DNA from: BAIKAL-G1 sp943370385
Lineage (GTDB): Bacteria > Cyanobacteriota > Cyanobacteriia > PCC-6307 > Cyanobiaceae
DNA length: 64,000 bases
Direction: 5' to 3'
Assembly (NCBI GenBank): GCA_943370385.1
Contig: CALRQT020000012.1
Location: forward strand, 1-64,000
Shown: piece by piece, positions 52,322 through 60,273 of the stretch
How positions within the stretch are numbered: the stretch's first letter is position 1
Layout of the letters: every line of letters starts with the position of its first letter
Position numbers and translations under genes: made by a program
The notes under the pieces: model-generated
Databases searched by the model: none
Told to the model about the DNA's origin: nothing
What the model saw: only the letters and a program-made list of their open reading frames with translations

Positions 52322-52371
52322 CCGGTTCGCCAGCTAACCGGTTCGCCAGCTGACCGGTTAGCTGGCGAACC
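52321..52371. repeat. 16-bp direct repeat plus inverted copy after apcC
   Basis: GGTTCGCCAGCT occurs at 52324-52335 and 52340-52351, and its inverse at 52360-52371. The downstream copy forms a 12-bp stem with an 8-base loop; the first copy could pair with the same arm instead. No T-run follows directly. Confidence 0.88.
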
Positions 52372-52433
52372 AGACAACAACGCACTGGTTCCCCCCACCC
52401 TTGATCCCCCTATCGATCAAGGTTGTGACAGCT

Positions 52434-52459
52434 GCCCGGCCCCGGCCGGGCTTTTTTTT
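52434..52459 (+). terminator. Rho-independent terminator of apcABC
   Basis: A GC stem built from GCCCGG / CCGGGC around CCCCGG-type loop sequence, followed by eight or more T residues (52452-52459). It lies about 115 bp past the apcC stop, before ftsW. Confidence 0.9.
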
Positions 52460-52499
52460 GTCCCTGGTCTGGCACCAACGGCCAGCTCCAAGCGTCTGA

Positions 52500-53723
52500 A
52501 TGGACTCACCCGTGGATGCAACTGTGGATGCCACCGAGGCCCTAGGGCCCAACCCAGGCCAACGCCGCAACCTCTTGCCCCTTCCCTTTGGGCAGTGGCC
52601 GGCCGAAGCCAGGCTGCTGCTGGGCATGGTCGCCCTCTGGAGCCTGGTGGGCCTGCTGGTGCTGGCGTCGGCAAGCTGGTGGGTGGCCTCCCGGGAAATG
52701 GGCGATGCGGCCTACTACCTCAAACGCCAGGCCATCTGGCTGGTGGCCAGCTGGGGCCTGCTCTGGCTGGCCATTCGCCTCAACCTGCGCCGCTGGTTAC
52801 GCCTTGCCGCTCCAGCCCTCTTGATCACGGGCCTGATGGTGGCAGCCACCCTGGTGGCGGGCAGCACGGTGAATGGGTCCAGCCGCTGGCTGGTGGTCGG
52901 TCCGATCCAGATCCAGCCCTCAGAATTGATCAAACCATTTGTGGTGCTGCAGGGAGCCACCCTGTTCTCCCACTGGAACCGGATTTCCGTCGATCAAAAG
53001 CTGCTTTGGCTGGGCGTCTTTGGCGGCATCATCCTGCTGATCCTGAAACAGCCCAACCTCAGCACGGCAGCCCTCACGGGCTTGCTGCTCTGGCTGATGG
53101 CCCTGGCCTCGGGCATCTCCCTGCCGGCGATGCTGGGCACGGCGGTCCTGGGGGGCAGCGTTGGTGTCGGCAGCATCCTGCTCAACACCTACCAACGCAT
53201 CCGTGTTACATCCTTCCTCAACCCCTGGAGTGACGCCCAAGGGGATGGCTACCAGCTGGTGCAGAGCCTGCTAGCGATCGGCTCGGGCGGCCTCTGGGGC
53301 TCGGGCTTTGGCCTCTCCACCCAGAAACTTCAATACCTGCCGATCCAGTCCACCGATTTCATCTATGCGGTGTTCGCCGAGGAATTCGGCTTTGTCGGCT
53401 CGTTGATGATGCTGCTGTTTCTGCTGTTGTTCGGCCTGGTCGGCCTGCGGGTGGCCCTGTCTTGCCGCAGTAACCAACAACGGCTCGTCGCCATCGGTTG
53501 CACCACCTTGCTGTTGGGCCAATCGATTCTCAATATCGCCGTGGCCAGTGGCGCCATGCCCACCACGGGCCTGCCCCTGCCGATGGTGAGCTACGGCGGC
53601 AATTCGTTGCTATCGAGCCTGTTAACCGCAGGCCTCCTGATCCGCTGCAGCCTGGAAGGGGCAGGCCTGGAGGCCCCGAGGCCCTCCGGACGGCGCCGCC
53701 GCAAGGATGCACCGATAGGCTGA
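52500..53723 (+). CDS. ftsW: Cell division protein / peptidoglycan glycosyltransferase FtsW
   Basis: SEDS-family membrane glycosyltransferase that polymerises lipid II at the septum. The 407-residue protein has about ten hydrophobic helices; key blocks are NGSSRWLVVGPIQIQPSELIK, LLNTYQRIRVTSFLNPW, GDGYQLVQSLLAIGSGGLWGSGFG and the C-terminal ASGAMPTTGLPLPMVSYGGNSLLSSLL (in part). It is followed at once by ccdA (4-bp gap), so the downstream cytochrome maturation genes may share its transcript. Confidence 0.95.
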   Translation: MDSPVDATVDATEALGPNPGQRRNLLPLPFGQWPAEARLLLGMVALWSLVGLLVLASASWWVASREMGDAAYYLKRQAIWLVASWGLLWLAIRLNLRRWLRLAAPALLITGLMVAATLVAGSTVNGSSRWLVVGPIQIQPSELIKPFVVLQGATLFSHWNRISVDQKLLWLGVFGGIILLILKQPNLSTAALTGLLLWLMALASGISLPAMLGTAVLGGSVGVGSILLNTYQRIRVTSFLNPWSDAQGDGYQLVQSLLAIGSGGLWGSGFGLSTQKLQYLPIQSTDFIYAVFAEEFGFVGSLMMLLFLLLFGLVGLRVALSCRSNQQRLVAIGCTTLLLGQSILNIAVASGAMPTTGLPLPMVSYGGNSLLSSLLTAGLLIRCSLEGAGLEAPRPSGRRRRKDAPIG

Positions 53724-53727
53724 TGGC

Positions 53728-54444
53728 ATGAGCCTTATGCCCGTGGCCGCCTGGGCCAGAGCCAGTGAGGAGCTGCTGCAGAGCTCCCTGGCCGCACCAG
53801 GCCCCCTCACCTTGGGCCTGGTGTTTTGCGGTGGCCTGCTCACCAGCCTGGGCCCCTGCTCCCTCTCCCTGCTGCCGGTAACCCTGGCCTACCTGGCTGG
53901 CTTCGGTGACCAGGGCACCAAGGCCTGGGCCCGCAGCCTCAGTTTCGTGGCCGGCATCATCGCCTCGCTCGTGGTGCTTGGCCTGGCCAGCGGCCTCCTC
54001 GGGCGCCTCTACGGCCAGATTCCCGGCTTCATCCCCAGCCTGGTGGCCGTGCTGGCCGTGGTCATGGGCCTCAACCTGCTGGGGCTGGTGCGGCTGCCCC
54101 TGCCGGCGGGCCCGGATCCGGAGCGCTGGCGGCAGTGGGTGCCGCCAGCGCTCGCTCCCCTCGCCGCTGGTCTGGCCTTTGGCCTGGCGGCCTCCCCCTG
54201 CACCACGCCCGTGCTTGCGGTCTTGCTGGGCTGGATTGCCCAGAACGGCCGGCCCCTGGCTGGCGTGGTACTCCTCACCGCCTTTGCCTGCGGTCAGGTG
54301 ATGCCCCTGCTCCTGGCGGGCACGGCGGCAGCAAGCTTGCCCCGCCTGCTGGCCCTCAGGTCCCTGGGGCAATGGGTGCCGCCGATCAGTGGCGTGGTGC
54401 TGCTCATCACGGGCGCCCTCACCCTGCTGGCCAACTGGATCTAA
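53728..54444 (+). CDS. ccdA: Cytochrome c biogenesis protein CcdA
   Basis: Thylakoid membrane thiol transporter that carries reducing power into the lumen for heme attachment. The 238-residue protein has six hydrophobic segments and the two conserved Cys: GGLLTSLGPCSLSLLP near residue 48 and ASPCTTPVLAVLL near 158, both in the P-C context of CcdA. It precedes ccs1; together they are System II. PsbV, encoded at 5.8 kb, is one likely client. Confidence 0.94.
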   Translation: MSLMPVAAWARASEELLQSSLAAPGPLTLGLVFCGGLLTSLGPCSLSLLPVTLAYLAGFGDQGTKAWARSLSFVAGIIASLVVLGLASGLLGRLYGQIPGFIPSLVAVLAVVMGLNLLGLVRLPLPAGPDPERWRQWVPPALAPLAAGLAFGLAASPCTTPVLAVLLGWIAQNGRPLAGVVLLTAFACGQVMPLLLAGTAAASLPRLLALRSLGQWVPPISGVVLLITGALTLLANWI

Positions 54445-54460
54445 CGCGCAAGCCACCCTG

Positions 54461-55792
54461 ATGTTTGACCTGAAGTCCCTGGAGATCGCCAAGCGCCCAT
54501 TGGGCCGCCTGCTCGGCGTGATCTCCGACCTGCGGGTGGCCATCGGCCTGCTGCTGGTGATCGCGATCAGCAGTGGTCTTGGCACCCTGGTGCCCCAGAA
54601 GGAGCCCAGCGCCCTCTATCACCAGCTCTATGACAACCAGCCCTGGCTGGGCCTGCTCAAGGGCGATGCGGTGCTGCGCCTGCAGCTGGATCATATGTAT
54701 TCGAGCGGCTGGTTTCTGGCCCTCCTGGCCTGGCTGGGCCTGGCGTTGATCCTGTGCAGCTGGCGGCGCCAATGGCCCGCCCTGCAGGCCTCCCTGCGCT
54801 GGATCGACTACCAATCGCCGCGCCAACTGGGCAAGCTCACCCTGGCGGAAACCATTCCCAGCGCCCATCCGGCCGCCAGCCTCGGCCAATTGGAACAGCT
54901 GCTCAAGCGCCAGGGCTGGACCCTCCAGGTCCAGGCCGATCGCCTGGCGGCCCGGCGCGGGGTGGCGGGCCGGGTGGGGCCCCTGCTGGTCCATGCGGGC
55001 CTGGTGGTGCTGATGGTGGGAGCCGCCTGGGGCTCCCTTGCCGGCCACCGCCAGGAACAGTTCCTGGCCCCCGGCCGGCAACTGGACCTGCTCAATAGCC
55101 GCGGCGACAACCAGATCACGGTGGCCGTGGACCAATTCCAGATCGAACGGGATCCGGCCGGGCGGCCCGAACAATTCCGCTCCGCCCTCACCCTCAAGGG
55201 AGCCGATGGGGCCACCCTCAAACAGACCGAAATCAGCGTCAACCACCCCCTGCGCTTTCGCGGGATCACCCTCTACCAGGCCGACTGGACCTTGGCGGCG
55301 ATTGGCGTGCAATTGGGCCGCAGCCCGGTGCTGGAGTTACCCCTCCAAACCTTCCCCCAACTGGGCGATCAGATTTGGGGGATCGTCTTGCCAACCCGTC
55401 CCGATGGCAGCCAGCCCGTGCTGCTGTCCCTCAGCAGTGAACAGGGTCCTGTCACGGTTTTTTCGGCCGAAGCAAAGCAGATTGCCAGCCTGGTGCCGGG
55501 GGGCGAGGCGGTGGAGATTGAAGGATTGCCCGTGCGGGTGGACCACGTGCTGGCCGCCAGCGGCATCCTGCTCAAGCGCGATCCGGGCGTACCCCTGGTC
55601 TACGCCGGCTTTGGCATCGCCCTACTGGGAGGCGTGTTGAGCCTGGTGGCGACGCGCCAGCTCTGGGCGATCAGCGACCCGGCGAACGGCCGCTTGCACC
55701 TGGGCGGGCTCTGCAACCGCAACCTCACCGCCTTTGCCCGGGAACTACCCATCCTGATCCGCTCTCTGCAACAGGCTGACCAGGCGAGCTAA
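54461..55792 (+). CDS. ccs1: Cytochrome c biogenesis protein Ccs1/ResB
   Basis: 443-residue heme-handling protein of System II. N-terminal signature LLGVISDLRVAIGLLLVIAISSGLGTLVPQKEP (in part) with the first membrane helix, YSSGWFLALLAWLGLALILCSW as the second, VGPLLVHAGLVVLMVGAAWG as the third, a large lumenal beta domain, and a final helix VYAGFGIALLGGVLSLV. The His in LLVHAG and the GTLVPQ motif are typical. I start at ATG 54461. It lies 16 bp after ccdA. Confidence 0.93.
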   Translation: MFDLKSLEIAKRPLGRLLGVISDLRVAIGLLLVIAISSGLGTLVPQKEPSALYHQLYDNQPWLGLLKGDAVLRLQLDHMYSSGWFLALLAWLGLALILCSWRRQWPALQASLRWIDYQSPRQLGKLTLAETIPSAHPAASLGQLEQLLKRQGWTLQVQADRLAARRGVAGRVGPLLVHAGLVVLMVGAAWGSLAGHRQEQFLAPGRQLDLLNSRGDNQITVAVDQFQIERDPAGRPEQFRSALTLKGADGATLKQTEISVNHPLRFRGITLYQADWTLAAIGVQLGRSPVLELPLQTFPQLGDQIWGIVLPTRPDGSQPVLLSLSSEQGPVTVFSAEAKQIASLVPGGEAVEIEGLPVRVDHVLAASGILLKRDPGVPLVYAGFGIALLGGVLSLVATRQLWAISDPANGRLHLGGLCNRNLTAFARELPILIRSLQQADQAS

Positions 55793-55968
55793 TGCCAAGG
55801 GGGCCAGGCCTTCCCTTTCAGACTCACCTCTGCGGGTTGATCCAGAAGCAAAAGGGGGCAATACAATGCTTGGCAAAAGTATCGTATTGCCCAACCAAAT
55901 TGGGCCAATCAATGAACATAAACTGGCATTTATTGCCACCTAAACTTAGGCGATCCCAGCCCCAACCC
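55793..55968. other. Convergent intergenic region
   Basis: 176 bp between the ends of ccs1 and queF. The middle part (about 55850-55940) is AT-richer than its surroundings and contains CCAATTTGG-like and TTGGCAA-like short inverted sequences. No clear terminator with a T-run is seen. No gene. Confidence 0.45.
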
Positions 55969-56436
55969 TCAACAGGGCTGGCGCTGGCCGTGGCTCACCT
56001 TGATCACCGTATGCACATTGCCACGGGGATTGAAATCGGCCTCCAACTGTAGCCAGGTGGGCGCGCAGGCGGCCACCCAGTCATCCACGATGCGATTGGT
56101 CACCTCCTCATGGGAGATGCTGCGATCCCGCCAGCTATTGACATAGAGCTTCAGGGCTTTGAGCTCCATCACCCGGGGGCCGGGCTGATAAATCAGGCGC
56201 AGGGTTGCAAAATCCGGGTAGCCTGAAAAGGGGCACAGGCAGGTGAATTCAGGAAAGGTGATTGCAATCTCATAGGGCCGCCCCGGCCGGGGATTGTCAA
56301 AGCAGATCAGCTGGGCCTCAGCGATGGCCCGTTGGCCGTAGGCGGGCGTTTGGGTGAGGGGCTCGGACGGATTCAACACGGCAGGGCAAGGGGGCCAGGG
56401 GCCAGGGTCCAGCGACGACTTCAATCGCTGCGCCAC
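55969..56436 (-). CDS. queF: NADPH-dependent preQ0 reductase QueF
   Basis: Reduces the nitrile 7-cyano-7-deazaguanine to preQ1 for queuosine in tRNA. The 155-residue short-form enzyme has the catalytic region EFTCLCPFSGYPDFATL (Cys nucleophile and Asp acid), the FDNP segment, ELKALKLYVNSWRDRSISHEEVTNRI (the E(S/L)K-S-K-L-Y motif) and FNPRGNVHT near the end. The start is GTG 56436. I see no preQ1 riboswitch in the leader. Confidence 0.93.
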   Translation of the reverse strand: MAQRLKSSLDPGPWPPCPAVLNPSEPLTQTPAYGQRAIAEAQLICFDNPRPGRPYEIAITFPEFTCLCPFSGYPDFATLRLIYQPGPRVMELKALKLYVNSWRDRSISHEEVTNRIVDDWVAACAPTWLQLEADFNPRGNVHTVIKVSHGQRQPC

Positions 56437-56677
56437 CCACGATAGGGACTTGGCCTGGCGCCGCCAGCTCTGCCGCCCCAGGCCAGCCCAGCCCGGTCCT
56501 GCCAGCCAGCTGGTGAACTAGCCAAGGGGCCTAGAAGGCCCATGCTGGCTGGCACGGCCTGGGCCCATGGGGCCCTTCCCCTGCCCGCAGATGCCGAAAC
56601 AGGACGGGATGGGCAAGCGCGGCGAGGGCCCCCAGGTGTGGCTCCTTCCACAGATCACCGGCATCGGCGGCCTCCCC

Positions 56678-56691
56678 GTAGCTATAGCTAC
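56678..56691. promoter_or_regulatory. NtcA-binding site upstream of glnB
   Basis: GTA-N8-TAC, here a perfect 14-base palindrome (GTAGCTATAGCTAC). NtcA is the nitrogen regulator of cyanobacteria and its sites carry this consensus. A TAATGG -10-like box lies 24 bp downstream (56716-56721), near the spacing of NtcA-activated promoters. It is 120 bp before glnB. Confidence 0.85.
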
Positions 56692-56811
56692 ATCAGGTGT
56701 CGGTCGACTGGCGCCTAATGGACTGGAGCCAGGCCGTTCCTGGGCCCCAGGCCCTCCCCTTCCGCTCCTGGCGTTTTGCTGGGAGACTTTCTTCGATTGA
56801 CCCCCGGATCC

Positions 56812-57150
56812 ATGAAAAAAATCGAGGCCATCATCCGTCCCTTCAAACTGGAGGATGTCAAGCTGGCATTGGTCAACGCCGGCATCGTCGGCATGACCGT
56901 GAGCGAAGTTCGGGGTTTTGGTCGCCAGAAGGGCCAGGTCGAGCGCTACCGCGGATCGGAATTCACGGTTGAGTTTCTACAGAAATTGAAACTTGAAGTG
57001 GTGGTCGATGACGACCGGGTCGACACGGTGGTGACCGCGATCCAGGATGCGGCCCGCACCGGCGAAATTGGCGACGGCAAGATCTTCATCAGCACCATTG
57101 ATTCGGTGCTCCGGATTCGTACCGGCGATCGGGACAGCGACGCGATCTGA
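56812..57150 (+). CDS. glnB: Nitrogen regulatory protein P-II
   Basis: 112-residue trimeric signal protein sensing 2-oxoglutarate, ATP/ADP. MKKIEAIIRPFKLEDVKLAL, the T-loop at about 37-55, VVVDDDRVDTVVTAI and TGEIGDGKIFISTIDSVLRIRTGD (in part) match P-II. Ser49, phosphorylated in some cyanobacteria, is present in RGSEF, but position 51, a conserved Tyr in many P-II proteins, is Phe. ATG 56812 is chosen over upstream codons because of the MKKIEAII start. The NtcA site upstream predicts induction on nitrogen limitation. Confidence 0.96.
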   Translation: MKKIEAIIRPFKLEDVKLALVNAGIVGMTVSEVRGFGRQKGQVERYRGSEFTVEFLQKLKLEVVVDDDRVDTVVTAIQDAARTGEIGDGKIFISTIDSVLRIRTGDRDSDAI

Positions 57151-57180
57151 CTCCCAGGGCCCTAGTCCCCCCCCCAGGGA

Positions 57181-58227
57181 TCAGGGGCTGGCGAGGGTGT
57201 GGGCCACAAGCGCGCGAATCAGGCCCCCATCCAAGCCGCCAGCCCCCTGCGCCAACACAGCTGTTGGCATCGCCGTTAATGGCAACGCCGTTGATGGCAC
57301 AGCAGCCACCACGGCACCAGAACCAGTTCCAGCACCAGCTCCAGCACTGGTGCTTGGCCCAGCCCCACATTTTGGCTCCGGGCCAAGGCTTGGGTTCTGC
57401 TCCAGGTCTGGTCCTAGACAAGGGGCGGGTCCTGCGCTTGTGCTAAGGCCAGGGCCCTCCCTAACGCCTTCGGCCCCTAGGCCGCTGCCGAGCCAGAGCA
57501 GGTACTCGTGGTTGCCCGCCGGTCCCGTAATCGGCGAGGCCACCAGGCCCAGGGCTTGCCAGCCCAAGGCTGCACCAGAGCGGATCACCCCCTCGATCGC
57601 ATCCCCATGGGCCGCGGGATCGCGGACGACACCGCCCTTGCCCACCTGGGAGCGGCCCACCTCAAACTGGGGCTTGACCAGCAGCAGCGCCTCGCGGCGC
57701 CCCGGGGCCAGCAGGGCGCCCAGGGCCGGCAAGACCAGCCCCAGGGAAATGAACGACAGATCGGCCACGGCCAGGTCGGGCCAGGGGTCCTCCGGGCCGT
57801 AGAGGTCGTCCGGGCTCAGGTGGCGCAGGTTGGTGCGCTCGCGCAGGACCAGGCGCGGATCGGTGCGCAGGCTCCAGGCGGTCTGGCCATAGCCCACATC
57901 AATGCCATAGATGCGGCTGGCGCCGTGCTGCAGCAGGCAATCGCTAAAGCCGCCCGTGGAGATGCCGCCATCGAGGCAAACCCGGCCCGCTACCCGAATC
58001 GGCAGGGCATCCAGGGCCGCCACCAACTTCTCGCCACCGCGGGAGACAAAGCGGGGCGGTTGCTCCACCTCCAGGGGGAGGTCCGGGGCGATGTTATGGC
58101 CCGGCTTATCGAGCACCTGGTCCGAGCTGCGCACCCGGCCGGCACGAATCAACTGCTGGGCCTGCTGGCGGCTGGCGGCCAGGCCCCGCTCCACCAGCAC
58201 CAGATCCAAGCGCTGTTTGCGAGCCAT
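57181..58227 (-). CDS. tlyA: TlyA-family rRNA methyltransferase with S4 domain
   Basis: RNA 2'-O-methyltransferase/hemolysin-A family, 348 residues. The N-terminal S4 domain (MARKQRLDLVLVERGLAASRQQAQQLI) is followed by the FtsJ-like catalytic domain: RFVSRGGEKL, CLDGGISTGGFSDCLLQHGA (SAM site), YGIDVGYGQ, VADLSFISLGLVLPAL and LVKPQFEVG (catalytic Lys). Near residues 250-310 a Gly/Pro/Ser/Ala-rich low-complexity segment is inserted before the last strand, which is not usual. ATG 58227 is the start; GTG 58242 is possible. It converges with glnB. Confidence 0.9.
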   Translation of the reverse strand: MARKQRLDLVLVERGLAASRQQAQQLIRAGRVRSSDQVLDKPGHNIAPDLPLEVEQPPRFVSRGGEKLVAALDALPIRVAGRVCLDGGISTGGFSDCLLQHGASRIYGIDVGYGQTAWSLRTDPRLVLRERTNLRHLSPDDLYGPEDPWPDLAVADLSFISLGLVLPALGALLAPGRREALLLVKPQFEVGRSQVGKGGVVRDPAAHGDAIEGVIRSGAALGWQALGLVASPITGPAGNHEYLLWLGSGLGAEGVREGPGLSTSAGPAPCLGPDLEQNPSLGPEPKCGAGPSTSAGAGAGTGSGAVVAAVPSTALPLTAMPTAVLAQGAGGLDGGLIRALVAHTLASP

Positions 58228-58317
58228 GGGCTTGTCAGCCACCTGGCGTCATAAAACCACAAACGAAACCGAACAAAATCCTTTGAGCCGCCGGCCGGCC
58301 CAGCAATCGATCGGACA

Positions 58318-58650
58318 ATGGCGTTCCACCTCGGGCGGCCCCGGATGGCACAAGCAGTTCCCCTCACCCCCGAACGGGCATCCTGCCGCCCCAGGGCCGT
58401 TTCCCCTGGTCGGCCGGCCGCGCTTGAGCCAGTCGCCCTTGACCCGGTCTCCCTTGACCCGGTCTCCCTTGACAACGTGTTGGAGCTGTTGCGGCCCGGC
58501 AGCTTTGTGCGGCTGCTGGACCAGCCCAGTGACCTGCCGCCCTTCCAGCTGATCCACTGCCGCGGCGGCCGCTGCTGGGTGCGGCAACAGGGCTGGGGCC
58601 CCTTTGTGCACTGGGAAGTGGCCCATCGCCGCCTGAGCCGGCTCGCCTAG
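58318..58650 (+). CDS. Small hypothetical protein with repeat-bearing N-terminus
   Basis: A 110-residue protein. The C-terminal 60 residues look well folded: NVLELLRPGSFVRLLDQPSDLPPFQLIHCRGGRCWVRQQGWGPFVHWEVAHRRL (in part), an SH3-like or small beta domain by pattern. The N-terminal half is Pro/Arg-rich and includes a 15-bp DNA repeat coding VALDPVSLDPVSLDNV. The true start may lie further in, near the repeat. No family recognised. It is followed by purB. Confidence 0.6.
   Translation: MAFHLGRPRMAQAVPLTPERASCRPRAVSPGRPAALEPVALDPVSLDPVSLDNVLELLRPGSFVRLLDQPSDLPPFQLIHCRGGRCWVRQQGWGPFVHWEVAHRRLSRLA
58434..58480. repeat. 15-bp tandem repeat inside a coding region
   Basis: Three 15-bp units (CGCCCTTGACCCGGT type), in frame, coding ALDPV, SLDPV and SLDNV. 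The second unit differs by two bases and the third by a few. Confidence 0.8.
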
Positions 58651-58776
58651 GCCGAAGGCCCCCTGTCCGGGCGCCCTGGCAGGCGGAACCCGCCCAGCAA
58701 CCCTGGGAGACTGCAGTCGGTGCCGCCGCTGACGCCCGAGCCATACATTGGACGGGCCGTTGCCAGGCGCTGGCCC

Positions 58777-60072
58777 TTGATTGAGCGTTACACCCTGCCC
58801 GAGATGGGCAGCATCTGGAGCGACCAGGCCAAGTTCCAGAGCTGGCTCGATGTGGAGATCGCCGCCACCGCGGCCCAGTGCCAACTGGGCCGCGTGCCCG
58901 CGGAAGCCCTGGCGGAGATCCGCGCCAAGGCCAACTTCACGGTCGAGCGCATCCTCGAGATCGAGGCCGAGGTGCGCCACGACGTGATCGCCTTCCTCAC
59001 CAACGTCAATGAGTACGTGGGCGATGCGGGCCGCTTCATCCACGTGGGCATGACCAGCTCGGATGTGCTCGACACCGGCCTGGCCCTGCAGCTCAAGGCC
59101 TCCGTGGCCCTGCTGAAGCTCGAACTGGCCAACCTGGCCGATGCCCTGCGCCTGCTGGCCCGGGAGCACAAGGGCACGGTGATGATCGGCCGCTCCCATG
59201 CCATCCATGGCGAGCCGATCACCTTTGGCTTCAAGGTGGCCGGCTGGCTGGCCGAGGTGCTGCGCAACCAGGAACGGCTCGAGCGCCTCGAGCAGGTAGT
59301 GAGCGTGGGCCAGATCAGCGGCGCCATGGGCACCTACGCCAACACCGATCCCCAGGTGGAAGCGATCACCTGCCAGATGCTGGGCCTGGAGCCCGACACC
59401 GCCAGCACCCAGGTGATCGGCCGCGATCGCCACGCCGAATACGTCCAGACCCTGGCCCTGGTGGGCGTCGCCCTAGAGCGCATCTCCACCGAAATCCGCA
59501 ACCTGCAACGCACCGATGTGCTGGAGGTGGAGGAAAACTTTGCCAAGGGCCAAAAGGGCAGCTCCGCCATGCCCCACAAGCGCAATCCGATTCGCAGCGA
59601 GCGGATCAGCGGCCTGGCCCGGGTACTGCGCAGCTACACCATTGCCGCCCTGGAGAACTGCGCCCTCTGGCATGAGCGCGACATCAGCCACAGCTCGGTG
59701 GAGCGGATGATGCTGCCCGATTGCTCGGTGACCCTGCACTTCATGCTCCGGGAAACCACCGCCGTGGTGGCTGGCCTGGGGGTCTACCCCGAGAACATGG
59801 CCCGCAACATGAACGTCTACGGCGGCGTGGTGTTCAGCCAGCGGGTGCTACTGGCCCTGGTGGACACGGGCCTGGCCCGGGAAGAGGCCTACCGGATCGT
59901 GCAGCGCAATGCCCATAGCGCCTGGAACCGGCCGGGCGGCGATTTCCGCGCCAACCTGGAGGCCGATGCCGATGTCAACAGCCGCCTCAGCCCGGCCGAG
60001 CTAGGCGAGTGCTTCTCCACCGCCCTGCACCAGCAGAACCTCGAGGTGATCTGGCAACGGCTGGGGATCTAA
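58777..60072 (+). CDS. purB: Adenylosuccinate lyase
   Basis: Acts twice in purine synthesis, splitting SAICAR and adenylosuccinate. Using TTG 58777, the product begins MIERYTLPEMG and has 431 residues, the usual size and start for the family; the frame to 58720 adds 19 residues that do not fit. Signature GSSAMPHKRNPIRSE with the mobile catalytic Ser loop is at about 262-276, the TSSDVLDTGLALQL helix near 88, and HERDISHSSVER near 303. The preceding small gene ends 126 bp upstream. Confidence 0.94.
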   Translation: MIERYTLPEMGSIWSDQAKFQSWLDVEIAATAAQCQLGRVPAEALAEIRAKANFTVERILEIEAEVRHDVIAFLTNVNEYVGDAGRFIHVGMTSSDVLDTGLALQLKASVALLKLELANLADALRLLAREHKGTVMIGRSHAIHGEPITFGFKVAGWLAEVLRNQERLERLEQVVSVGQISGAMGTYANTDPQVEAITCQMLGLEPDTASTQVIGRDRHAEYVQTLALVGVALERISTEIRNLQRTDVLEVEENFAKGQKGSSAMPHKRNPIRSERISGLARVLRSYTIAALENCALWHERDISHSSVERMMLPDCSVTLHFMLRETTAVVAGLGVYPENMARNMNVYGGVVFSQRVLLALVDTGLAREEAYRIVQRNAHSAWNRPGGDFRANLEADADVNSRLSPAELGECFSTALHQQNLEVIWQRLGI

Positions 60073-60108
60073 CCGTGACGGGAAAGGGGAGTTCCAAAAC
60101 GGCTGCGA

Positions 60109-60273
60109 ATGGCTATGCCCCCCGCTGAAGGGATGGCCCCTCAGCCGTTCGGCTTGTTGCTGGGGCTCTTCTGGACCCCCTATGCCGACTGGATCTACAC
60201 CGTTGTCAGCATCAGCGGCCTGCTGCTGATGGTTTGGCTGGTGCTGAGGCCGCCTAGGCCGCCCGCACCGTAG
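60109..60273 (+). CDS. Small membrane peptide (candidate)
   Basis: A 54-residue frame from ATG 60109: after a short start MAMPPAEGMAPQPFG it has one hydrophobic stretch (GLLLGLFWTP, then TVVSISGLLLMVWLVLRP) that could be a transmembrane helix, and a Pro-rich end. Small single-helix proteins of this kind are common in cyanobacterial photosynthetic membranes, but I know no family. It overlaps the 3' end of the helicase gene on the other strand by 20 bp. A second ATG is at 60115. Confidence 0.4.
   Translation: MAMPPAEGMAPQPFGLLLGLFWTPYADWIYTVVSISGLLLMVWLVLRPPRPPAP

Noticed and set aside
56437..56600. preQ1 riboswitch in front of queF
   Set aside because: The leader lacks the short C-rich loop followed by the A-rich pseudoknot tail.
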